Assembly (NCBI GenBank): GCA_947465275.1
Contig: CANIAI010000064.1
Span: 1-9,165, forward strand
Length of the DNA: 9,165 bases
Reading direction: 5' to 3'
From: Acidobacteriota bacterium
GTDB taxonomy: Bacteria; Acidobacteriota; Vicinamibacteria; Vicinamibacterales; UBA2999
Each line of letters begins with the position of its first letter. The first letter of the stretch is position 1. The notes beneath the pieces were generated by a model. That model ran no database searches. It was not told where the DNA came from and was given only the letters and a program-made list of their open reading frames with translations. A program made the translations under genes and the position numbers. Below are positions 1 to 6,410 of the stretch, one piece after another.

Positions 1-1716
1 CTGCGCGTCAAGGCCGCGGCGCGGCAGTTCATCGAGCGCGACCTCGGCGACAACGACATGGCGGCGGTGGTGTTCACCCAGGGGCTCTCGACCGCCTCGC
101 AGGACTTCACGAACAACCGGCGGCTGCTGCTCGACGCGATCGACAAGTTCACCGGGATGAAGTCGCCAGGGGCGACGCTCTCGACCATCGAGGACCTGAA
201 GATGCGGATTGGCCGTGTGCCGGGCGACCCGGTGCGCGACCCGATCGAGTTCGAACGGGCCTACAACGCGCGATCGACGATGGACCGCATCCGCACCCTG
301 TCGAACTTCCTCGCCGGCGTGCGTGGCCGCCGCAAGGCGATGCTCCTCATCGGGGAGGGGGTCGAGTACGACTTCAACGACATCCTCGGGAACACCGCTG
401 CCAGCGGCGTGCTGGAGTCGGTGCGCGACGCGATTGGGGCCGCGACCCGCGCGAACGTGGCGATCTACACGATCGATCCGCGCGGCCTGACCGACCCCGG
501 CGCCGACCTGATTGTCAGCAACAGCAACCCGGGAGCGGACGACCGCTCGCTCGGCAACCTCGGCTCCCGCTCGATCGCCAAGGAGTTCCAGCGCTCGCAG
601 GACAGCCTCCGCCAGCTGGCGGAGGACACGGGCGGCTTCGCCGTCCTCAACCGGAACGACTTCGGCGACGCGTTCCGGCGCATCGTCCGCGACAACAGCG
701 CCTACTACGTGCTCGGCTACTACCCGACCAACGAGCGGCGTGACGGCCGGTTCCGCCGCATCACCGTGCGGACGACCCGTCCGGGGCTCGTCGTGCGGGC
801 CCGCCGCGGCTACGTGGCTCCGCGGGGGAAGGCGACCGAGAACGCGGCGCCCGCCAAGGGACCGACCGATCCGGTCAAGGTGGCCGTCAACGAGGCGCTG
901 AGCAGCCCGCTGCCGGTCGCCGGCATTCCGATGGCGTTCTTCGCCGCGCCCATCAAGGGCGAGGCGCCGAACGCGAAGGTCGCCTTCGCGGTGGAACTGG
1001 GTGTGAAGGGCTTCGGCGTGTCCCAGCAGAACGGCACCTTCACCGACAAGCTCGAACTCGCGTTCGTGGCGAGCGACGTCGAGGGAAAGACGCGCGCCAA
1101 CGGCGTGCACACCGTCTCGCTGGCGCTGAAGCCCGACACCTGGCAGCGCGCCCAGACCGACGGACTGCGGGTCATCTCCGAGGCCGACCTGCCGCCCGGC
1201 CGCTACCAGGTGCGGGTGGCCGTCTCGGAAGCGGGCGCGGGGCTGACCGGCAGCGTCGTGGCCGACCTCGTGGTCCCCGACTTCTACAAGGCGCCGCTGA
1301 CGATGAGCGGTCTCGCGCTCACGGCGGCATCGGCGCTCGACGGGGTGACGGTGAAGCCGAAGGATCCGCTCGGGAGCCTGCTGCCGGCACCGATCACCGC
1401 GACGCGGACCTTCGCGCGCAACGACACGCTCGCCCTCTTCGCCGAGTTCTACGAGAACCTGCCGGCGAACACCCCGGCGCACAAGATCGACATCACCACC
1501 ACCATCCGGACCGACGAGGGACGGGTGGTGCTGCAGAATTCCGAGGAACGCGAATCGGGCGACCTGCAGGGGGGCCGTGGTGGCTTCGGGTTCACCACGC
1601 AGGTCCCGCTGGCGGAACTGGCCCCCGGGCTCTACGTCCTGCACGTGGAGGGGCGCTCCCGCGCGACGAAGGTCGAGGCCGGCGTGGGCCGCGACATCCA
1701 GTTCCGGGTGCGGTAG
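1..1716 (+). CDS. VWA domain-containing protein, acidobacterial VWFA-related type (5' partial)
   Basis: The reading frame is open from base 1, so the gene starts upstream; 571 residues are visible, ending in TAG. The first 250 or so residues look like the second half of a von Willebrand A domain of the kind named 'VWFA-related Acidobacterial domain'. Recognisable blocks are DMAAVVFTQG, GRRKAMLLIGEGVEY, ANVAIYTIDPRGL, LRQLAEDTGGFAVLN and the segment SAYYVLGYYPTN, followed by a basic RRGYVAPRGK strand. The metal-binding DxSxS motif would lie before the window and cannot be checked. The remaining ~300 residues are beta-rich with repeated 'PPGRYQVRV' and 'APGLYVLHVEG' strands, suggesting Ig-like or macroglobulin-like folds. 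These proteins are usually secreted or periplasmic with unknown ligands. The family call is strong, the exact role unknown. The next gene follows after 25 bp on the same strand, so co-transcription is possible. Confidence 0.88.
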   Translation: MRVKAAARQFIERDLGDNDMAAVVFTQGLSTASQDFTNNRRLLLDAIDKFTGMKSPGATLSTIEDLKMRIGRVPGDPVRDPIEFERAYNARSTMDRIRTLSNFLAGVRGRRKAMLLIGEGVEYDFNDILGNTAASGVLESVRDAIGAATRANVAIYTIDPRGLTDPGADLIVSNSNPGADDRSLGNLGSRSIAKEFQRSQDSLRQLAEDTGGFAVLNRNDFGDAFRRIVRDNSAYYVLGYYPTNERRDGRFRRITVRTTRPGLVVRARRGYVAPRGKATENAAPAKGPTDPVKVAVNEALSSPLPVAGIPMAFFAAPIKGEAPNAKVAFAVELGVKGFGVSQQNGTFTDKLELAFVASDVEGKTRANGVHTVSLALKPDTWQRAQTDGLRVISEADLPPGRYQVRVAVSEAGAGLTGSVVADLVVPDFYKAPLTMSGLALTAASALDGVTVKPKDPLGSLLPAPITATRTFARNDTLALFAEFYENLPANTPAHKIDITTTIRTDEGRVVLQNSEERESGDLQGGRGGFGFTTQVPLAELAPGLYVLHVEGRSRATKVEAGVGRDIQFRVR

Positions 1717-1741
1717 GAACCTGCCTTGCAGTGGCCGCGGC

Positions 1742-2137
1742 ATGCAGGTGCCGCAGCCGTCCCACGCCAGCAGCACCGGTCTGTCGACCGGGGCGGCTGG
1801 CGCCCTCGCGTATCTGGGCTGGTGGATCACCGGCCTGGTCCTCTTCTCGCTCGAACGCGAAGACATGAGCGCCCGGTTCCACGCCGCGCAATCGAGCGTG
1901 GCGCTGGGCGCCGTCTCGCTCCTCATCCTGCTCACGGGCGCGGCGGCCCTCGCCTCGCTGTCATACGTCCCGTCTGCCTTCGAGCCGCTGGTGTGGCTGA
2001 CGGCGGCACTGGTGGCCGGAGGCTTCCTGCTCTGTGCGCTGTCGGCCTGGCGCGCGGCCACGGGGGGCGGCTGGCGTCTGCCGCTGGCGGCACGCGTGGC
2101 CGACCGCATGGTCGGGGTGCGTGAGGCGGTGGACTGA
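1742..2137 (+). CDS. Small membrane protein, DUF4870/Tic20-like
   Basis: 131 residues. After a short polar N-terminus it has a hydrophobic helix with the pattern GALAYLGWWITGLVLFSLER, then an acidic/basic turn and 'RFHAAQS', then two more hydrophobic segments (about residues 58-80 and 85-104) and a basic C-terminal tail. 'LAYLGWWITGLVLF' followed by 'RFHAAQS' is the signature I associate with the DUF4870/Tic20-like family of small inner-membrane proteins, whose function is not established. The ATG at 1742 is chosen because it gives the usual short N-terminus. The frame is open further upstream into the preceding gene, and no Shine-Dalgarno sequence is visible, so translation may depend on coupling to the upstream VWA gene 25 bp away. 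Its stop codon lies inside an 11-bp direct duplication (2122-2145), so the natural C-terminus may have been altered. Confidence 0.8.
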   Translation: MQVPQPSHASSTGLSTGAAGALAYLGWWITGLVLFSLEREDMSARFHAAQSSVALGAVSLLILLTGAAALASLSYVPSAFEPLVWLTAALVAGGFLLCALSAWRAATGGGWRLPLAARVADRMVGVREAVD

Positions 2138-2190
2138 GGCGGTGGGGGAGGGCGGTGACGCCCGGTGGCGACGTGAGGCGGCGACGTGAG
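2122..2190. repeat. Two short direct duplications with 13-bp spacing
   Basis: TGAGGCGGTGG occurs at 2122-2132 and again at 2135-2145, and GGCGACGTGAG at 2167-2177 and 2180-2190. Both pairs have a period of 13 bp. The first pair spans the stop codon (2135-2137) of the small membrane protein. The stretch is G-rich on this strand and non-coding after 2137. Replication slippage is the simplest explanation; no protein-binding role is evident. Confidence 0.6.
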
Positions 2191-2219
2191 CCGGCGGGGC
2201 GTGCGCGGGAGAGGCGGGG

Positions 2220-2258
2220 CTGAAACGACAACGGGGATGCCGGAACCGGCACCCCCGT
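2220..2258 (-). terminator. Hairpin terminator for the small secreted protein gene
   Basis: Bases 2231-2243 pair with 2246-2258. Read on the minus strand, the 13-bp stem (apex GCCGG/CCGGC) is complete with one G-U wobble, whereas on the plus strand the same position is an A-C mismatch. The orientation therefore favours leftward transcription. The innermost pairs must open to leave a real loop. The stem is followed leftward by TGTCGTTT, a modest U-rich tail. It sits 24 bp past the stop codon at 2283. Confidence 0.75.
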
Positions 2259-2282
2259 CTGAGCTTCCAGCGAACGAGATGT

Positions 2283-2750
2283 CTACAGCTTCGGGACGAG
2301 CTGGGTCTTGATGTCGCCGTTCGCGTGCGAGAACTTGTACTGGTTCGTGTTCATCTTCGGGTCGCGCGGCGTCTTGAACTCGAGCTCGATGACTTCGTTC
2401 GGCTGGAGCGGCTTGCGGTAACGGAACGTGTCGCCGCCCACCGGGTTGCCGGCCTTGTCGAGCCAGTATTCATCGGCCTTGAAGCCCGCGATCGAGCCGG
2501 ACGACATGTTCTTCACCTTCATCGTGGTCACGATGAAGTCCTTGCCTTCGACCTTACCGGCCTTGGTCACCGGCCTGGTGACCCCGACGTTCGCCACACC
2601 ACGGATCGGCGGCGCGAGACGCGCCGGCGCGGCGGGCGTTGCAGCCTGAGCTGCGGGAGCGGCGGGCTTGGCCTGACCGGCTGCGGCAGTGCCCGCGACG
2701 AGCAGGACGGCGCCAGCAACGGCGAGGAGCGAGCATTTCTGACGGTTCAT
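2283..2750 (-). CDS. Small secreted beta-rich protein (FxLYD-like), hypothetical
   Basis: 155 residues. The N-terminus is a clear Sec signal peptide: basic MNRQK, then a hydrophobic stretch to about residue 22, with likely cleavage around TAAA-G. An Ala/Pro-rich linker follows (about 25-47), then a ~105-residue beta-rich domain. In this domain, 'KVKNMSSGSIAGFKADEYWLDKAGN' (shown in pieces: KVKNMSSGSIAGF, then EYWLDKAGNPVG) and 'PLQPNEVIELEFKTP' resemble the FxLYD/DUF3426-like sandwich, in which a strand pair is followed by 'LxPGExxxF'. No cysteine follows the signal, so it is not a lipoprotein. A Shine-Dalgarno GGAGGT (2754-2759) lies only 3 bases from the ATG, close but usable. It has its own -10 box at 2793-2798 and a terminator at 2220-2258, so it can be monocistronic. 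Function unknown; the fold assignment is tentative. Confidence 0.82.
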   Translation of the reverse strand: MNRQKCSLLAVAGAVLLVAGTAAAGQAKPAAPAAQAATPAAPARLAPPIRGVANVGVTRPVTKAGKVEGKDFIVTTMKVKNMSSGSIAGFKADEYWLDKAGNPVGGDTFRYRKPLQPNEVIELEFKTPRDPKMNTNQYKFSHANGDIKTQLVPKL

Positions 2751-2792
2751 GTGACCTCCACAGACGGACGCGGCGCGTCCCTCAACTGGGGA

Positions 2793-2821
2793 ATTATAGG
2801 CAGTTACATCTCCCCGTTCCA
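2793..2821 (-). promoter_or_regulatory. Sigma70-like promoter for the small secreted protein gene
   Basis: The minus strand carries a perfect TATAAT at 2798-2793. With a 17-bp spacer the -35 position (2821-2816) reads TGGAAC, only 3 of 6 matches to TTGACA. The expected start site is 35-40 bp before the ATG, leaving room for GGAGGT. The untranslated leader contains a small perfect hairpin (2766-2780, arms GGACGC/GCGTCC). The -35 region lies inside the 3' end of the zinc-ribbon gene. An AT-rich hexamer of this quality stands out in such GC-rich DNA. Confidence 0.55.
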
Positions 2822-3265
2822 GTCCTCTGGTTCAGGGTTAGACGCGCGGAACACCTCGAGGTGCCACTTTCCGCCTCCCCACGGTTCGATGATCTCGGTG
2901 GCCACCACGTCGACGAGGATCTCGGCGAAGCTCCGGCCCTCGGGGTCGCCGTCCAGGTGGTAGGCGGCATCGTCCCAGCCGAAGGCGGGGTAGAGCACCA
3001 TCGTCAGGAAGAGGTCGTAGCCGTCGTCGACCACGATGATCTGCCCGCACGGGCGCTTCAGCGTGGAGTGGTAGATCAGGTACTTCTCCGCGCTGTGGGC
3101 GCGGATGTAGCGCTTCAGGGCGAACTCGCGCGCGACGATCTCCTCGACGGCGATCTTCTTCTCCCAGCAGTCGCGGCAGTAGCGTTCCTCGCCGCGCGGC
3201 TCGGACACATCCGTCGCCCCGCACAGGGCGCACTTCGATTTCGCCAGATTCGACTTCCGTGGCAT
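2804..3265 (-). CDS. Zinc-ribbon protein of unknown function
   Basis: 153 residues. Near the N-terminus are two CxxC knuckles (Cys12/Cys15 and Cys29/Cys32, in CALC and CRDC), a spacing typical of a four-cysteine zinc ribbon. The rest is mixed alpha/beta: a charged helix 'WEKKIAVEEIVAREFALKRY', then 'KYLIYHSTLKRPCGQIIVVDDGYDLFLTMVLYP' (hydrophobic strands in order: KYLIYHS, GQIIVVDD, LFLTMVLYP), 'EILVDVVATEIIEPW' and a 'GGKWHLEVFR' strand. I do not recognise a named family. There is no signal peptide or membrane segment, so it is probably cytoplasmic. It begins 18 bp after the stop of the glucan phosphorylase gene in the same direction, so co-transcription is likely. The Shine-Dalgarno site is weak. 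A link to glucan metabolism is inferred from position only. Confidence 0.8.
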   Translation of the reverse strand: MPRKSNLAKSKCALCGATDVSEPRGEERYCRDCWEKKIAVEEIVAREFALKRYIRAHSAEKYLIYHSTLKRPCGQIIVVDDGYDLFLTMVLYPAFGWDDAAYHLDGDPEGRSFAEILVDVVATEIIEPWGGGKWHLEVFRASNPEPEDWNGEM

Positions 3266-3283
3266 CGGTCGGATCTTACCGCC

Positions 3284-5440
3284 TTACGGCTGGACGCTCG
3301 CGCTGCCCGCGTTGACCGTCGGCAGGTACATCCGCTCGACGTATTCCTTCACCATCCGCCGGGCGCTGAACTGTGGCAGGACGGTGCGGATCGACTCGCG
3401 GACGAACTCGACCCACTTCCGCGGAATCCCCTGGGCGTCGCGGTCGTAGAAGGTCGGCACGAGCTGGTGCTCCAGCAGGTCGTAGATCGCCTGCGCGTCG
3501 GCCCAGTCCTGCGCGCCGTGATCGTTCGGGTCGGCCTGCCCCTCGATGAGCCAGCCGTTCCGGCCGTTGTAGGCCTCGGCCCACCAGCCGTCGCCGATGG
3601 ACAAGTTGGGGGTGCCGTTGATCGCGGCCTTCATGCCGCTGGTGCCGCTGGCCTCGAGCGGCTTGCGCGGGTTGTTCAGCCACACATCGCATCCCTGTAC
3701 CAGGAAGTGGGCGACATGCAGGTCGTAGCCCTCGACGAAGGCGACCCGGCCGCCGAACTTCGGGTCGAGCGACCGGCGATAGATGCGCTGCAGGTGGTGC
3801 TTGCCGCCCTCGTCAGCCGGATGCGCCTTGCCGGCGAACACGATCTGCACGCCCCGGCCGGGGGCGTTGAGGATGCGCGCGAGGCGGTCGGGGTCGGAGA
3901 AGATCAACTCGGGCCGCTTGTAGCCGGTGAACCGGCGCGCGAAGCCGAGGGTGAGCGTGTTCTGGTCGAACATCGTCCCCGCGGCGACGACCCGCGACGG
4001 GGCGGCGCGTTCCGTCCACTGCTCGCGGGCGCGCTCGCGGATGAAGTCGAAGAGGAAGGCGCGGAGTGACTGCCGGGCCGCCCAGAGTTCGGCGTCGGGG
4101 ATGTCGTTGACCCGCTCGCAGAAGGCCGCGTCGTCGTGATGGTCGAGCCAGTCCTCGCCCAGGTACTTCTTGAGCAGCCGGTCGATCTCGCCCGACATCC
4201 AGGTCGGCACGTGCACGCCGTTGGTCAGCGCCTTGACCGGCAGATCCTCGTACCGCGTGCCGGGCCACATCGGCTGCCACATCTGCTTGGTGACCTCGCC
4301 GTGCAGCTGGCTGACGCCGTTGACCGACGCCGCGGTGCGCAGGGCCAGCGCGGTCATGTTGAACATCGGCCCGCTGCCGTTGTCGTAGTGCCCCAGCGCG
4401 AGGAAGCGCTCGCGATAGGCGCCGAGGTCGCCCCAGGCGCCCGACAGGTGGTGCTCCACCATGTGGAACGGGAACGCGTCGTGCCCGGCGGGCACGGGCG
4501 TGTGCGTCGTGAAGACGGTGGTGCGGCGCACTTCCTCGAGGGCGGCGTCGAACGACCAGCCCTTCTCGCAGAAATCGCGGATCCGCTGCAGCACGACGAA
4601 CGCGGCGTGCCCCTCGTTCAGGTGATAGACCGCCGGCTCCGAGCCCATTGCCTTGAGCACCCGCACGCCACCGACGCCCAGGATGATCTCCTGCTGCACC
4701 CGCGTCTCACGGTCGCCGCCGTAGAGCCGGGCCGACAGCTCGCGATCCCACGGCGCGTTCTCCTCGAGGTCGGTGTCGAGCAGGTACAGCTTCACCCGGC
4801 CGACGCGCACCCGCCACACGGCCACGAGCACCGTGCGGTTGCCGAGCGGCACCGCCGTGACGCACGGCTTGCCCGAGGGGGTGATGGCCGGCTCGATCGG
4901 GGCATCGGCCCAGTTCAGCTTTTCGTAGATCTCTTCCTGCCATCCCTCCGGTGAGAGACTCTGGTGGAAGTAGCCCTGCGGATACATGAACCCGATGCCG
5001 ATGAGCGGCACCCCGAGGTCGCTGGCTTCCTTGCAGTGATCGCCGGCGAGCACGCCGAGGCCCCCCGCGTAGATCGGCAGCGACTGATGCAGCGCGAACT
5101 CCGCCGAGAAGTAGGCGATCGACCGGCCGCCGACCGGGTGGCACTTGTCGGCACACCAGGTGTGCTCGGCCGCGCGCGCCGAGTCGAGCCGCGCGATGGC
5201 GCGGTCGTACTGCGCGACCCATGTCAGGTTCTGCGCCGCCTGCGCGATGGTCTCGGCGGCCATCAGCTGGAGCATGCGCACCGGGTTGTGCGCGGTCAGT
5301 CGCCACAGCGGGTAATCGAGCGTCCTGAAGACGTTCCGCGCATCCGGCGTCCAGCTCCACCAGAGGTCGTAAGCGAGTTCTTCGAGACGGGAAACGCGGT
5401 CGGGCAGTTGAACCAAGGTGGCCTCTCGGGACTGGCGCAT
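3284..5440 (-). CDS. glgP: Alpha-glucan (glycogen/maltodextrin) phosphorylase
   Basis: 718 residues from ATG 5440, matching the shorter 'alpha-glucan family phosphorylase' branch of GT35. It cleaves the terminal alpha-1,4 bond of glycogen or maltodextrin with phosphate to give glucose-1-phosphate, using pyridoxal phosphate, in the cytoplasm. Visible signatures in order: N-terminal LEELAYDLWWSWTPDA (about 19-34), YFSAEFALHQSLPIYAGGLG (about 107-126), HLNEGHAAF (about 272), TNGVHVPTW (about 405), GFARRFTGYKRPEL (about 497), FAGKAHPADEGGK (about 534), and EASGTSGMKAAINGTPNLS with the PLP lysine at residue 604 (codon 3629-3631). The frame stays open upstream to an ATG at 5566, but that adds 42 Arg/Pro-rich residues unlike the family. 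A TTG at 5416 behind GAGAGG is a possible alternative start that gives a family-like N-terminus. The gene is followed at 18 bp by the zinc-ribbon gene. Confidence 0.95.
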   Translation of the reverse strand: MRQSREATLVQLPDRVSRLEELAYDLWWSWTPDARNVFRTLDYPLWRLTAHNPVRMLQLMAAETIAQAAQNLTWVAQYDRAIARLDSARAAEHTWCADKCHPVGGRSIAYFSAEFALHQSLPIYAGGLGVLAGDHCKEASDLGVPLIGIGFMYPQGYFHQSLSPEGWQEEIYEKLNWADAPIEPAITPSGKPCVTAVPLGNRTVLVAVWRVRVGRVKLYLLDTDLEENAPWDRELSARLYGGDRETRVQQEIILGVGGVRVLKAMGSEPAVYHLNEGHAAFVVLQRIRDFCEKGWSFDAALEEVRRTTVFTTHTPVPAGHDAFPFHMVEHHLSGAWGDLGAYRERFLALGHYDNGSGPMFNMTALALRTAASVNGVSQLHGEVTKQMWQPMWPGTRYEDLPVKALTNGVHVPTWMSGEIDRLLKKYLGEDWLDHHDDAAFCERVNDIPDAELWAARQSLRAFLFDFIRERAREQWTERAAPSRVVAAGTMFDQNTLTLGFARRFTGYKRPELIFSDPDRLARILNAPGRGVQIVFAGKAHPADEGGKHHLQRIYRRSLDPKFGGRVAFVEGYDLHVAHFLVQGCDVWLNNPRKPLEASGTSGMKAAINGTPNLSIGDGWWAEAYNGRNGWLIEGQADPNDHGAQDWADAQAIYDLLEHQLVPTFYDRDAQGIPRKWVEFVRESIRTVLPQFSARRMVKEYVERMYLPTVNAGSASVQP

Positions 5441-5486
5441 CGGGGCGGGCGTGGACCGCCGGGCGACGCGAGCGGGGGAAGGGGCG

Positions 5487-5492
5487 ATCGTA
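5487..5492 (-). promoter_or_regulatory. Possible extended -10 box for the phosphorylase gene
   Basis: The minus strand reads TGCTACGAT here, an extended -10 (TGn) plus TACGAT, 4 of 6 to consensus. It lies 46 bp before ATG 5440. No convincing -35 is seen. If used, it would exclude the long upstream start at 5566. Confidence 0.3.
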
Positions 5493-5606
5493 GCACGCAG
5501 CTGATGACGATGAGGTGTCGCCACGCGCGTCCGACAGGGATGGCGCTTCCGGGGGCATTCCGACATCCATGAAGGGGGGACGGTGCCTTCGGTGAAGTGT
5601 TATGCT

Positions 5607-5611
5607 GAGGG
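5607..5611 (+). promoter_or_regulatory. Ribosome binding site of the small basic protein
   Basis: GAGGG lies 6 bases before ATG 5618, which is good spacing. In a window where most genes lack a clear Shine-Dalgarno this supports the short gene being real and fixes its start. Confidence 0.6.
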
Positions 5612-5617
5612 CTACCG

Positions 5618-5848
5618 ATGGCCAGAAACGCACGACCGACCGCAGCGAAGCGTGAACGGGAAAAGGCGCTGAACGAGCGCCGCAAGGAAAAGGAAGCGCG
5701 TCGGCGCGACGCCAAGGAGCGCCAGGCGACCAGACCCATGTCCGCTGACGGGGAAGACCCGGACATCGCTGGCATCAAGCTCGGGCCGCAGCCGCTGGCC
5801 GACTGGCAGATCGACGAGCAGGTCGAAGAGCAGGCCGAGGAGCCGTAG
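5618..5848 (+). CDS. Small highly charged basic protein, hypothetical
   Basis: 76 residues, ATG with GAGGG 6 bases upstream. The first ~40 residues are an Arg/Lys/Glu-rich, probably continuous helix (TAAKREREKALNERRKEKEA, then RRRDAKERQ) with almost no hydrophobic residues. After a short linker comes 'EDPDIAGIKLGPQPLADWQ' and an acidic end (DEQVEEQAEE). The KEKE-like helix plus a 'DPDIAGI..GPQPL' tail resembles short conserved hypotheticals I recall from Myxococcota and related soil bacteria, but I cannot name a family. The basic half could bind RNA or the ribosome and the acidic half could shield it; this is inference. It is divergent from glgP across 177 bp and is followed by two hairpins (5840-5876). 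Confidence 0.72.
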   Translation: MARNARPTAAKREREKALNERRKEKEARRRDAKERQATRPMSADGEDPDIAGIKLGPQPLADWQIDEQVEEQAEEP

Positions 5849-5876
5849 GCTCAGCACCCAGGAGCCTCAGGGCTCC
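5840..5876 (+). terminator. Tandem hairpins after the small basic protein
   Basis: GAGCC-GTA-GGCTC (5840-5852) carries the stop codon in and next to its loop. GGAGCC-TCAG-GGCTCC (5861-5876) is a perfect 6-bp stem with a 4-base loop. The arms share the same GAGCC/GGCTC core, so they could also pair with each other. There is only a short T-poor tail (GTCCTT), so intrinsic termination is plausible but not assured. Confidence 0.4.
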
Positions 5877-5948
5877 GTCCTTCCGCCCAGCCGTTCGTGC
5901 TTGGCGGTCTCTCCGCCCCGCACGGCCCCCAGCATCCAGCTCAGTTCT

Positions 5949-6005
5949 GAACCGCGAACGCCGACCAGCACCGCCACGTTGCTGAGCCGGAGGCGTTCGC
6001 GGTTC
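5949..6005. repeat. Perfect 14-bp inverted repeat with 29-bp spacer in a gene-poor stretch
   Basis: GAACCGCGAACGCC (5949-5962) is the exact reverse complement of GGCGTTCGCGGTTC (5992-6005). The bases directly outside and inside the arms do not pair, so the ends of the repeat are sharp. The 211-bp gap 5849-6059 holds this, the hairpins at its left end and another at 6035-6053, and no convincing gene. It could be a folded RNA, a dispersed palindromic repeat or a protein site. It is not an obvious terminator since no T-run follows on either side. Confidence 0.6.
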
Positions 6006-6034
6006 TGTGTGCCGGACGCGCCCCGGCGGTCTGG

Positions 6035-6053
6035 CGCGCGGCCGTGCCGCGCG
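6035..6053 (-). terminator. GC hairpin just after the winged-helix gene
   Basis: CGCGCGGC and GCCGCGCG form a perfect 8-bp stem with a 3-base loop. It lies 6 bp past the TGA (6062-6060) of the leftward winged-helix gene. There is no T-run on the minus strand after it, so it may stabilise the 3' end or help termination rather than act as a classic intrinsic terminator. Confidence 0.4.
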
Positions 6054-6059
6054 ATCTCG

Positions 6060-6302
6060 TCAGCGCCACTCCTGCTGGGCACCCGGCCACGGACCGCGCA
6101 CCCAGACGCCGCGCCGCACCTCGCGCAGCAGCCCCGAGTCGACCAGCCGTTGCAGGATGCGCTCAGCCGCGTCCAGTGGCACCTGCAGCCACCGCTGCAA
6201 CGTCTCGACGCTCAGCGTCGTGCTCGGATTCTGCACGACCCGCGTGATGACGCTCCGGACGACCTCAGCGCGTCGTGTCGTGTCCCGTCGTTCTTCCACC
6301 AT
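6060..6302 (-). CDS. Small winged-helix DNA-binding-like protein
   Basis: 80 residues from ATG 6302. An in-frame start at 6356 would give 98 residues. The shorter form is chosen because AGGAGGAGG (6311-6319) stands 8 bases before ATG 6302. The sequence fits a compact winged helix: helix 1 'RRAEVVRSVITRVVQNP' (about 10-26), helix 2 'SVETLQRWLQV' (about 31-41), recognition helix 'PLDAAERILQRLVDSGLL' (about 42-59), and a wing 'REVRRGVWVRG' (about 60-70). There is no effector domain or cysteine sensor, so it is either a minimal regulator or a degraded/partial one. It is divergent from the secreted protein gene at 6411 with 108 bp between the starts, so it may control that gene or itself. The fold call is moderately sure; the target is inference. 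Confidence 0.75.
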   Translation of the reverse strand: MVEERRDTTRRAEVVRSVITRVVQNPSTTLSVETLQRWLQVPLDAAERILQRLVDSGLLREVRRGVWVRGPWPGAQQEWR

Positions 6303-6310
6303 GATGTCGT

Positions 6311-6319
6311 CCTCCTCCT
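6311..6319 (-). promoter_or_regulatory. Strong ribosome binding site deciding the start of the winged-helix gene
   Basis: The minus strand reads AGGAGGAGG, ending 8 bases before ATG 6302. It lies inside the longer reading frame from 6356 and argues for the shorter product. Confidence 0.65.
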
Positions 6320-6410
6320 GGTCCCACCGTCGATCAATCACGATGGATGCCGACAACCGTGTGGGGTTCGCGCGCGGCCACTTTCATGCGAGACTGCGCC
6401 CGGCGACGCC

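Noticed and set aside
2639..4069. Long rightward open frame opposite glgP and the zinc-ribbon gene
   Set aside because: It is antisense to two well-supported genes and its composition is the Arg/Ala/Val-rich type expected from GC-rich codon shadows.
4136..4954. 272-residue rightward frame inside glgP
   Set aside because: Antisense to conserved phosphorylase motifs; His/Arg/Val-rich shadow with no recognisable domain.
5601..5606. TATGCT as a -10 box for the small basic protein
   Set aside because: It would place the transcript start after the GAGGG ribosome site, and no -35 is present at the right distance.
5949..6005. Integron attC site or tRNA
   Set aside because: No GTTRRRY/RYYYAAC core pair and no T-arm or acceptor pattern on either strand; no integrase or cassette genes nearby.
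5867..6082. Leftward 71-residue open frame across the intergenic gap
   Set aside because: It overlaps the end of the winged-helix gene, has no ribosome site, and its middle is made by the inverted repeat arms; it looks like a chance frame.
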